A DNA stretch of 45,501 bases from CALISC01 sp963542545 (lineage in GTDB: Bacteria; Bacillota_I; Bacilli_A; Acholeplasmatales; Acholeplasmataceae). Location of the stretch: positions 1 to 45,501 of the forward strand of contig CAUTWO010000008.1 of the NCBI GenBank assembly GCA_963542545.1, in the 5' to 3' direction. Positions 15,872 through 22,450 of the stretch are shown one piece after another. Numbering within the stretch: position 1 is the stretch's first letter; each line of letters begins with the position of its first letter. The translations under genes were made by a program, and so were the position numbers. The notes beneath the pieces were generated by a model. That model saw only the letters and a program-made list of their open reading frames with translations. It made no database searches and was not told the origin of the DNA.

Positions 15872-15910
15872 TATTGACCAAAATACGATACAATCTTATT
15901 TTGGTCAATA
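15872..15910. promoter_or_regulatory. Perfect 13-bp inverted repeat upstream of rpmG-ispG
   Basis: TATTGACCAAAAT (15872-15884) and ATTTTGGTCAATA (15898-15910) are exact reverse complements around a 13-base centre. No T run follows, so it is not an ordinary terminator. TTGACC within the left arm followed by TATTTT at 17 bp resembles a sigma-A promoter, and TACTAT at 15915 is another -10 candidate. An operator for a dimeric repressor is plausible. The rest of 15816-16002 has no gene. Confidence 0.65.
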
Positions 15911-16002
15911 GCGATACTATATATCAATCTTAATGCAAAAATCTTTTTAATTTAATGTTAGCGTGGTATCCTCTTTATGTAAATAAACTTGCGAGGTAAT
16001 GA

Positions 16003-16137
16003 ATGAAAAAAACAAATCTAATGTGCAGTCAATGCCTTCAGAGAAACTATCAAGTTGCAGTTGGCAATAAAAGAATTGAAATCAAAAAATACTGCCCTAA
16101 ATGCAACTCTCATACTTTGCATAAAGAAAATAAATGA
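16003..16137 (+). CDS. rpmG: Ribosomal protein L33, zinc-binding form
   Basis: A 44-residue protein of the 50S subunit. It begins MKKTNLMCSQCLQRNY and ends KKYCPKCNSHTLHKENK. The four Cys (8, 11, 31, 34) in two CxxC pairs mark the zinc-containing (C+) form; 44-49 residues is the family length. GAGG lies 9 bases before the ATG (gcgaggtaatga). Its TGA overlaps the ispG ATG (ATGA), so the two are translationally coupled. In Bacillus an rpmG copy follows sigH before secE; here it is detached by the suf genes. Confidence 0.96.
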   Translation: MKKTNLMCSQCLQRNYQVAVGNKRIEIKKYCPKCNSHTLHKENK

Positions 16138-17177
16138 TAACAAAAAGAAACAAAACTACTCAGTTTAAGTGTGGTAGTTTACTAATGGGCGGAAATAACA
16201 ATGTCTACATTCAATCCATGACTACTACCAAAACTAAAGATGTGGAAAACACAGTTAAACAGATAAAAGAATTAGAACAGGTGGGTTGTCAAATCATTAG
16301 AGTAGCAGTTTTAGACGAGACAGACGCAAAATCTATTAAAGAAATTAAGAAACAAATCAATATTCCATTAGTTGCAGATATTCATTTTGACTATCGTCTG
16401 GCTTTAATTGCAATTGAAAATGGTGTTGATAAAATCAGAATTAATCCTGGAAACATTGTAAATAAAAACCACATCAAGCAAATTGTGGATGCTTGCAAAG
16501 CAAAAAGAATCGGCATTAGAATTGGTCTAAACTCAGGTTCTTTGCCAAATGCTTTACCTGCAACTGCTGAAAACTTTATTAAAGTAATGAAAAAAGAAGT
16601 AAAAATGCTTGAAGAATTTGGTTTTACCGATATTTGCCTATCTTTAAAGGCTACTTCTGTTTTAACTACTATTGAGTGTTACGAACTAGCTGCAAAAACT
16701 TTTAAATATCCACTGCATATCGGAGTTACCGAAGCAGGCACACTAATCGGCGGCACAGTTAAAAGCAGTTCAGCACTTTCTGTGCTTTTACTTAAAGGTA
16801 TTGGCAATACCATTAGAGTGTCTTTGACCGAAAATCCAGTTTTAGAAATTAAAGTTGCAAAAGAAATTCTAAAGTGTTTAGGAATTAAAAAAGATGGTGT
16901 AGACTTTGTTAGTTGCCCAACATGTGGTCGTTTAGAATATGATATGGAAGAAATTGCCAAAAGAGTTGAAAGTTTTTGCGACACATTAAATAAAAAAATA
17001 AAAGTTGCTGTTATGGGCTGTACTGTAAATGGTCCTGGAGAAGCTAGAGATTCAGACATCGGGATATGCGGAAACAAAGATAGTATTTTAATTTTTAAGA
17101 AAGGTAAAGTGTTTAAAAAAATTAGACCAGAAGAAGCATACAATGAACTTACTCGAATTATTAAAAATGAATTTTAA
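16134..17177 (+). CDS. ispG: 4-hydroxy-3-methylbut-2-enyl diphosphate synthase IspG
   Basis: Converts methylerythritol cyclodiphosphate to HMBPP, the seventh step of the MEP isoprenoid pathway, using a [4Fe-4S] cluster. At 347 residues it matches the bacterial two-domain form. The TIM-barrel part has VYIQSMTTTKTKD, PLVADIHFDYRLAL and KIRINPGN. The cluster ligands are Cys261 and Cys264 (SCPTCGR) and Cys296 (GCTVNGPGE), with the Glu that completes the site. Cluster supply by the suf operon just upstream is a natural functional link. Its presence implies isoprenoid synthesis by the MEP route, which many Mollicutes have lost. Confidence 0.97.
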   Translation: MITKRNKTTQFKCGSLLMGGNNNVYIQSMTTTKTKDVENTVKQIKELEQVGCQIIRVAVLDETDAKSIKEIKKQINIPLVADIHFDYRLALIAIENGVDKIRINPGNIVNKNHIKQIVDACKAKRIGIRIGLNSGSLPNALPATAENFIKVMKKEVKMLEEFGFTDICLSLKATSVLTTIECYELAAKTFKYPLHIGVTEAGTLIGGTVKSSSALSVLLLKGIGNTIRVSLTENPVLEIKVAKEILKCLGIKKDGVDFVSCPTCGRLEYDMEEIAKRVESFCDTLNKKIKVAVMGCTVNGPGEARDSDIGICGNKDSILIFKKGKVFKKIRPEEAYNELTRIIKNEF

Positions 17178-17204
17178 TAATTTTTATTTTTTTAATCATA
17201 TTAT

Positions 17205-17232
17205 TTGATTTTAAAATTGGAATACATATAAT
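17205..17232 (+). promoter_or_regulatory. Promoter of the abiF-associated RNA and abi gene
   Basis: TTGATT (17205-17210), 16-bp spacer, TATAAT (17227-17232). Transcription would begin near 17238-17241, just a few bases before the hairpin at 17247, so the structured RNA would be at the very 5' end of the transcript. Confidence 0.7.
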
Positions 17233-17237
17233 TAAGT

Positions 17238-17280
17238 TAAGGATCAGGTCAGAAGCGTACGGCGCACTGACCATTTTTAT
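17238..17280 (+). ncRNA. Structured hairpin RNA upstream of the Abi_2 gene
   Basis: GGTCAG (17247-17252) pairs with CTGACC (17267-17272); an inner GCG/CGC helix (17255-17257 with 17263-17265) closes the loop TACGG, leaving a small AA/A internal loop. A T-rich tail (ATTTTTATTT) follows, so the hairpin could also end a short RNA of about 40 bases. It is far more GC-rich than the surrounding spacer, which suggests selection on structure. Position and size recall the described abiF RNA motif found before AbiF genes, but I cannot test the match to its consensus. No Shine-Dalgarno lies between it and the downstream ATG. Confidence 0.68.
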
Positions 17281-17285
17281 TTAAT

Positions 17286-18146
17286 ATGAAAAGTTTTAAA
17301 ACATTGGAAGAACAACTTGAAATGCTTAAAAAGAAAAATATTGTTGTTAATTCAGATGATGAAGTAATGGAATTTTTGTCAAGAGAAAATTATTACAACA
17401 TAATTAACGGATACAAAGATTTGTTTCTGGTAAAAGACAAATTAAAAAAAGTAAAAAATACTGAAGAATTTGCAGAAGGTACTAATTTTGAGCATCTAAA
17501 ATGTATTTTCTTATTTGATAGAGAATTAAGGTCAATTTTCTTAAAATATTTGCTTGTTTTTGAAAATCACTTCAAAACAATATTGTCTTATGAGTTTTCA
17601 AAAAAATACCCAGAAAGAGATTCCTATCTTGATAGAGAAAACTTTTACGATGATAAAAAAGAAGTTTTAAATGTTTTTGTATCGCTCGCAAAAACCTTAA
17701 AAGATAAAATGGAAATAGACGGACCAGTAAAACATTACATGAACGAACATAGATATGTCCCTTTATGGGTGTTTGTAAATTATTTAACTTTAGGTAATGT
17801 TTCTCATCTTTATAAAATATTAAAGCCGAAAGATAAAGAAATAATTTGCCGTAGATTCTCTCAAAATTACAATAAAAATTACCAACCAATCGCCAAGTTT
17901 AAGATGGAAGATACAATTTTAGTTTCAGGGATAAAAATTTTCAACATAATAAGAAATGTGTGTGCTCACGATGAAAGGTTATATAACATTAAATTCTCAA
18001 ATACAAAAGTGATTAAGCTGGAGAAATTTTTAAAATTTAAATATTTAAACAACTACAAATTAATCGCGGCTATCGTTTATATGAAGTTTTTATTACCTAA
18101 AGAATACTTTGATAACTTTTATAACGATCTTTTTTTTGCTTTTTGA
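17286..18146 (+). CDS. Abi_2 (AbiD/AbiF-type) HEPN protein, C-terminus frameshifted
   Basis: A 286-residue member of the abortive-infection Abi_2 family. Family landmarks are the N-terminal SFKTLEEQLEMLKKKNI, the segment NYYNIINGYKD, FDRELRSIFLKYLLVFENHFKT in the middle (residues about 79-100) and RNVCAHDERLYN near the end. Arg223 and His228 form the Rx4H motif of HEPN ribonucleases, so RNA cleavage activity is predicted. The ATG lacks a Shine-Dalgarno. The frame ends early: a run of eight T (18130-18137) shifts the frame, and removing one T continues the protein for about 30 residues to 18237. Orphan defence or toxin gene; very AT-rich, low C+G compared with ispG, consistent with horizontal gain. 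A shared terminator follows. Confidence 0.85.
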   Translation: MKSFKTLEEQLEMLKKKNIVVNSDDEVMEFLSRENYYNIINGYKDLFLVKDKLKKVKNTEEFAEGTNFEHLKCIFLFDRELRSIFLKYLLVFENHFKTILSYEFSKKYPERDSYLDRENFYDDKKEVLNVFVSLAKTLKDKMEIDGPVKHYMNEHRYVPLWVFVNYLTLGNVSHLYKILKPKDKEIICRRFSQNYNKNYQPIAKFKMEDTILVSGIKIFNIIRNVCAHDERLYNIKFSNTKVIKLEKFLKFKYLNNYKLIAAIVYMKFLLPKEYFDNFYNDLFFAF

Positions 18147-18237
18147 TAATTATAAAGAAAAATTACCAAAACAAATAATAAATGACATACTAATAGAAAT
18201 GGGTATAAATATCGTAGACCTTACAAAACTTAAATAG
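18130..18237 (+). other. Out-of-frame C-terminal remnant of the Abi_2 gene
   Basis: In the +1-shifted frame after the T run, codons read FDNYKEKLPKQIINDIL and continue to VDLTKLK before TAG at 18235-18237. The restored protein would be about 316 residues, closer to family length. Causes could be a real mutation, phase variation by slippage in the T tract, or a read error. Confidence 0.75.
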
Positions 18238-18244
18238 TATAGCT

Positions 18245-18276
18245 AAAAGCCACTCAACTTTATAGAGTGGCTTTTA
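18245..18276. terminator. Bidirectional terminator between abi and trpS
   Basis: AAAAGCCACTC (18245-18255) and GAGTGGCTTTT (18265-18275) form a perfect 11-bp stem with a 9-base loop and T tracts on both strands. It serves the converging abi and lacI-tyrS-dgk-trpS transcripts. Confidence 0.9.
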
Positions 18277-18280
18277 TTAT

Positions 18281-19288
18281 TTATTTATATCCTAAACCAA
18301 CTGCTTTTTTAGCTTTTGCGTAGTTTTCTTTTGCTAGTTTTTCAGCAAATTTTTTGCCACTTACCAGAGTTTCAATCAACTCTTTTGAGTTAACAAGTTT
18401 TTCTATATTTTCGCCTAACGGAACGATTTCATGAATTAAAAGTTCAGCAAGATCTAGTTTGAATTTTGCGTAAGTTTTTGCGTCTTTATATTTAGTTTCA
18501 ATGTCTTTAATAGATAAATTAGTCAGAGCTGCATATATATTGATTAAATTAGAAATTGCGGGTTTCTTATCTATATCAAAATAAATTTTTGCTTCTGAAT
18601 CTGTAACGGCAGATTTGATTTTTTTAAGTATGGAATCTTTAGAATCTGAAAGTAAAATATAAGATTTTGGGTTTTCAGAACTCTTAGACATTTTTGTGAA
18701 AGGGTCTTGTAAGGACATTATACGGCGTGTGTGTTTATTTATTTCATATTTAGGTATTTTAAAGGTTTCGCCATACATTTTATTAAAACGCTTTGCTAAA
18801 GTTTCGGTTAACTCCATATGTTGTTTCTGGTCTTCACCAATTGGCACAAGGTCTGCGTTGTAAAGCAAGATATCTGCTGCCATTAGAGCGGGATAGGTAA
18901 ACAATGAACTTCTAATATTTTTAGAGTTAGCAGCCTTTTCTTTAAATTGAATCATTCTACTAAGCTCGCCGAAATAAGCAGTAGATTCCATTAAAAACCC
19001 AAGCGCTGCGTGTTCATTAATTTCAGATTGCACAAAAATATGAGTGTGGTTTTTGTCAAAGCCTAGCGCTGAATAGCAGGCTGCGATTCTTAAAATATTT
19101 TCTCTTAGTTCTTTTGGGTCAATCGGCAAAGTTGTGGCGTGTAGATCAGCAATAAAAATCAAAAGTTCTGAGTCTGGATTCGCCTGAACAACCGCTTTTA
19201 GGTTTTTAAGCGCGCCTAAATAATTGCCAAGAGTTAGGCTTCCGGTTGGTTTAATTGCTGTTAAAATAATTTTTCTATTTTTGTCCAT
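18281..19288 (-). CDS. trpS: Tryptophanyl-tRNA synthetase
   Basis: Charges tRNA-Trp; class I synthetase. Residues begin MDKNRKIILTAIKPTGSL with the HIGH-equivalent TLGNYLGAL; the KMSKS loop reads KMSKSSENP and is preceded by MSLQDPFT. YPALMAADILLYNADLVPIGEDQKQH is split over residues about 120-145 and is typical. The start 6 codons inside the longest frame is chosen because AAAGGA is 8 bases upstream and the family begins here, giving 335 residues. It overlaps the end of the upstream lipid-kinase gene by 14 bases. Last gene of the minus-strand lacI-tyrS-dgk-trpS operon. No T-box leader or leader peptide is seen. Confidence 0.97.
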   Translation of the reverse strand: MDKNRKIILTAIKPTGSLTLGNYLGALKNLKAVVQANPDSELLIFIADLHATTLPIDPKELRENILRIAACYSALGFDKNHTHIFVQSEINEHAALGFLMESTAYFGELSRMIQFKEKAANSKNIRSSLFTYPALMAADILLYNADLVPIGEDQKQHMELTETLAKRFNKMYGETFKIPKYEINKHTRRIMSLQDPFTKMSKSSENPKSYILLSDSKDSILKKIKSAVTDSEAKIYFDIDKKPAISNLINIYAALTNLSIKDIETKYKDAKTYAKFKLDLAELLIHEIVPLGENIEKLVNSKELIETLVSGKKFAEKLAKENYAKAKKAVGLGYK

Positions 19289-20117
19289 ATGAATATCCTT
19301 TGACAACTTTTGTCTCTATTTTAGAAACCCCTCTAATAACTTCTCCATCAATTTGTGCGGTCTTGATGTTTTCAGTTTCTATTGTGATTTCTTTGCCTTT
19401 AAAAATTTTAACAAATCTTTTAAAGACTGTGTGCCAACCCAAATAAATAAACGGAAACAGTAAAAGTAAAAGTAATCTTGAGCGAATTGCTACTAAAATC
19501 AAATAAAGAAAATCTTCTCTTTTAGCCATTGGTGCAATTTTCATGCCACCTCCAAAATAAGGGCCGTGCATGACGGAAGCCAAAAAACAGTTTTTGTGTT
19601 CGCTAGGCGCACCATCAACCAATACTTTTACAGAAAACGGTTTATATCTAAAAAAAGTAGCGATAGTGACTTTAGCAAAAGTGCTTTTGATTTTGTATGC
19701 TCGCATGTTATCTAGACGTCTGCAAATTTCTCCGTCTATACCAATTCCAACACCGTTTAAAAATAAGAAGGTTTCATCGCCAATATTAGCCTGCCCAAAA
19801 TACTTTAAGTTTGCCTTAAAATCAACTGCTTTAGTTTTATCTTTAAAGCCACGCAGAAAGTCATTGCCGGTTCCGCCGCGTGCAACTAACACTGTGGCTT
19901 TAACCTGGGTTAGGTTAACTGAGTTTACAATTTTATTTAAAGTACCATCTCCGCCAAATATCAAAATCACGTCTCTTTTGGAAAAAGACTTAAAATACTT
20001 TTCAATATCGGAAAGCGCGAGTATTGAGTTTAAAGTTGCGTTATCTTGATTTTCTAAATAAAACTTATGGGCTTTTTTGTAGTTTTTAGAAAGTGGGTTG
20101 TAAATAATTCTATACAT
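19275..20117 (-). CDS. Diacylglycerol/lipid kinase family protein
   Basis: A 280-residue lipid kinase of the DagK/YegS family that phosphorylates diacylglycerol or a related lipid at the membrane. The nucleotide-binding GGDGTLNKIV (near residue 55) and ARGGTGNDFLRG (near 85) are the family signatures. LNGVGIGIDGEICRR and the C-terminal beta domain ending AQIDGEVI follow. MYRIIYNPLSKN is a normal start. It lies 10 bases after tyrS and overlaps trpS. A hydrophobic patch (LLLLLLFPFIYLGW) near residue 220 may help membrane association. The exact substrate cannot be read from sequence. Confidence 0.9.
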   Translation of the reverse strand: MYRIIYNPLSKNYKKAHKFYLENQDNATLNSILALSDIEKYFKSFSKRDVILIFGGDGTLNKIVNSVNLTQVKATVLVARGGTGNDFLRGFKDKTKAVDFKANLKYFGQANIGDETFLFLNGVGIGIDGEICRRLDNMRAYKIKSTFAKVTIATFFRYKPFSVKVLVDGAPSEHKNCFLASVMHGPYFGGGMKIAPMAKREDFLYLILVAIRSRLLLLLLFPFIYLGWHTVFKRFVKIFKGKEITIETENIKTAQIDGEVIRGVSKIETKVVKGYSYGQK

Positions 20118-20127
20118 TAAAAGTTAA

Positions 20128-21363
20128 TTAAATTGCAAAAGTGCTAAATTGTTTTTTGCCACGTTTAATTACAAAATATTTTTTAAAAGCCGGTTTTAAA
20201 TCGCTTAGTCTAAGTTCAAGGTCTGTGATTTTCTCTGAGTTTACAGAAATAGAGCCCGCTTGCATAAACTCACGAGCCTCACGTTTAGATTTAGCTAAGT
20301 TAAGTGAAACTAAAACATCTAAAATGTATGCGTCTTTTTCAAACTTTTGTTTGCCAAACGCAGAGTATAGCATTTTATATTCGTTTTCGCCAAGATCTGC
20401 AAGTGCTCCTTTAAATAAAGCATCTGTAATTTTTTTAGCAGAATTAAGCGCTTCTTTTCCGTGTACAAACTCACAAACAAACTCAGCTAGTTTAGTTTGT
20501 GCAAGTCTTTTTTCAGGCTCCTTCTCAACAGAAAGTGCGAGTTCCTCAATTTCTTTCACAGGAAGTAGAGTAAGTAATTTTAAATACTCAACAATCATTT
20601 TATCTTCAACATTTAAAAAGTATTGATACAGGGTGTATGGTGAAGTTAAGTTTTCGTCTAACCAAAGCGCTCCGCTTTCAGATTTGCCAAACTTAGTACC
20701 ATCTGCTTTTAAAAGTAGTGGTGAAGAAAGTCCAAGTGCATCGTTTTCGCCTTCTAATTTGCGTATCAGTTCAAGCCCAGCGGTGATATTCCCCCATTGC
20801 TCAGAGCCACCGAACTGAATCTTGCAGTCGTAGTTTTTATAAAGATAGTGAAAGTCAATAGACTGAAGTAGTAGATACGAAAACTCAGTGTAAGAAATTC
20901 CGGTTTCCAAACGTCTTTTAATTACATCTTTTTCCAGCATATAGTTAATTCCGAAGTTTTTACCAAAATCCCTTAAAAATTCAATAATAGAAAGTTTAGA
21001 CAGCCAGGTTGAGTTATTTACAAAAATTACCTTGTCTGACTTTAAGATCTTTTTAACTTGTTTTTCAATTGAGTCTACATTCTTTTTAACTTCATCATTT
21101 GAAAGAATGTGGCGTTCACCATTGGGTTTAGGGTCACCAATTGCTCCAGTTGTCCCACCAATTAAGCAAATCGGAATCAAGCCCCTTTCTTCAAGGAGTT
21201 TAATACGAATAATTTGGACTAAGTGGCCGCAAGTTAAGGAACTTCCAGTTGGGTCAAATCCGATGTAGAACTTAGCACCTGGCACTAAGTTTTTTTCAGC
21301 AAGTTCTAAAGAAGAGCAGTCTTTAACCATTCCCCTCCATTTAAGTTCTTCAAGTAAATTCAT
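20128..21363 (-). CDS. tyrS: Tyrosyl-tRNA synthetase
   Basis: Charges tRNA-Tyr; class I synthetase of 411 residues, the TyrS (not TyrZ) length. Evidence is GFDPTGSSLTCGHLVQ (HIGH region), IGGTTGAIGDPKPNG, the tyrosine-binding YTEFSYLLLQSIDF, GGSEQWGNI, and the KMSKS variant KFGKSESGALWL. The last 60 residues form an S4-like RNA-binding domain (LNLAKSKREAREFMQAGSI). It follows lacI by 3 bases and precedes the lipid kinase by 10, so all are one transcript. No T-box was found upstream. Confidence 0.98.
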   Translation of the reverse strand: MNLLEELKWRGMVKDCSSLELAEKNLVPGAKFYIGFDPTGSSLTCGHLVQIIRIKLLEERGLIPICLIGGTTGAIGDPKPNGERHILSNDEVKKNVDSIEKQVKKILKSDKVIFVNNSTWLSKLSIIEFLRDFGKNFGINYMLEKDVIKRRLETGISYTEFSYLLLQSIDFHYLYKNYDCKIQFGGSEQWGNITAGLELIRKLEGENDALGLSSPLLLKADGTKFGKSESGALWLDENLTSPYTLYQYFLNVEDKMIVEYLKLLTLLPVKEIEELALSVEKEPEKRLAQTKLAEFVCEFVHGKEALNSAKKITDALFKGALADLGENEYKMLYSAFGKQKFEKDAYILDVLVSLNLAKSKREAREFMQAGSISVNSEKITDLELRLSDLKPAFKKYFVIKRGKKQFSTFAI

Positions 21364-21366
21364 AAA

Positions 21367-22362
21367 TTACCTACTACTTTCTCTTTCAATCAATTCATAT
21401 TCTACGAAAGTTTGTGTCTTATCTATTTTAACATTTTCAATTAACTGAGTTAAGTAAATTAAGGCCTGTTCTCCTAAACGGTAATTAGAATAAGAAATTG
21501 AGGTTAGTTGGGGGGTAAACAGTTTACAAAAGTTAGTGTTTTGCATGCAAACAACACGATAGTCAGCACCGCATTTTAAGTTTTTTTGTCTAAGTAGGTT
21601 AATTGCTTTAAGCGCGGCGATATCTCTAGTTGCCACAATTGCTTCAATTTGGTTTTCTTCAAAAAATGACAAAAACTCATGTTCTTCAATGTCTTCTGGA
21701 TCCATTCTAAAAATATAGGGTTTTAAGTTACTTTCGTTGATTGTTTCTATATATCCACTTTCCTTTTCTAAATTAGAAAAGTAAGTTATTTTAGAAGTTA
21801 AAAATAAAATTCTTTTCGTGTCTTTATCAATTAAGTGTCTAGTTGCTGACGCAACTGCTTTTTTAAAGTCTAGGGCTGTAAAAGTTACGCCTGGCAGCTT
21901 AACTGCTGTGTTGATAAAGGTAAAAGGAAAATTTACGTTTAGCAAGGGCTTGGTAAATGCTTCAATTTGTTCGTTTGTGATGTGTTCATCTAAAAAGATA
22001 ATTCCGTCTATTTTTTCAGCCAGTACAGATAAAATAAAGGCTTCGTAGTTGTTTTTAGACTTATATGAAAAAATACGGATTGTGTATTTTTGGTTAGCGG
22101 CAGCATCTAATATCCCAGAAATTAACCTAGAGATAGAAGGTCTGGAAACTTCTGATAAGATTAGTGCGATGTTTCGTGAGTTTTGAGATGCCAAAGAAGC
22201 GGCTACTCTGTTTGGAAAATATTGCATTTCTTTGATAATCTTCCAAACTTTTTCGTGAGTTTTGGCGCTAACTTTACTTGATTTCGTTAAAACTCTGGAA
22301 ACTGTTGCAATAGATACATTGGCTTTTTTGGCAATGTCGTAGATTGTGTGTTTTTTAGACAT
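21367..22362 (-). CDS. LacI-family regulator, CcpA-like
   Basis: A 331-residue LacI/GalR-family repressor. The N-terminal helix-turn-helix TIYDIAKKANVSIATVSRVL with hinge helix NRVAASLA leads to a periplasmic-binding-type effector domain with IALILSEVSRPS, IDGIIFLDEHI, AATRHLIDKDTKRILFL and a final YSNYRLGEQAL. Two perfect cre-type sites lie at the promoters of the lipoprotein genes just upstream, good candidate targets. Together with the neighbouring tyrS (ccpA and tyrS are also close in Bacillus subtilis) this suggests a CcpA-type role, but HPr-binding residues were not verified. CAAAGGAAT precedes the ATG. Confidence 0.85.
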   Translation of the reverse strand: MSKKHTIYDIAKKANVSIATVSRVLTKSSKVSAKTHEKVWKIIKEMQYFPNRVAASLASQNSRNIALILSEVSRPSISRLISGILDAAANQKYTIRIFSYKSKNNYEAFILSVLAEKIDGIIFLDEHITNEQIEAFTKPLLNVNFPFTFINTAVKLPGVTFTALDFKKAVASATRHLIDKDTKRILFLTSKITYFSNLEKESGYIETINESNLKPYIFRMDPEDIEEHEFLSFFEENQIEAIVATRDIAALKAINLLRQKNLKCGADYRVVCMQNTNFCKLFTPQLTSISYSNYRLGEQALIYLTQLIENVKIDKTQTFVEYELIERESSR

Positions 22363-22404
22363 AAGTTATTCCTTTGTAAGATATTTGGGTTTTATATGAA
22401 AGTA

Positions 22405-22436
22405 TAACCCGATGTTTTAGCATCGGGTTATTTTTT
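22405..22436 (-). terminator. Hairpin between lipoprotein gene and lacI
   Basis: TAACCCGATG (22405-22414) and CATCGGGTTA (22421-22430) form a 10-bp stem with loop TTTTAG. On the minus strand the tail is only moderately T-rich (TTATACTTT), so termination of the lipoprotein transcript is probably partial; on the plus strand six T follow directly. Confidence 0.6.
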
Positions 22437-22450
22437 AAAATAAATTTTAA

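Noticed and set aside
15872..15910. Inverted repeat as an intrinsic terminator
   Set aside because: A separate good terminator already ends the operon at about 15811, and no T run follows this repeat.
17572..17889. 105-codon minus-strand open frame inside the Abi gene as an antisense antitoxin
   Set aside because: It has no ribosome-binding site or protein-like features and mirrors the AT-rich codons of the Abi gene.
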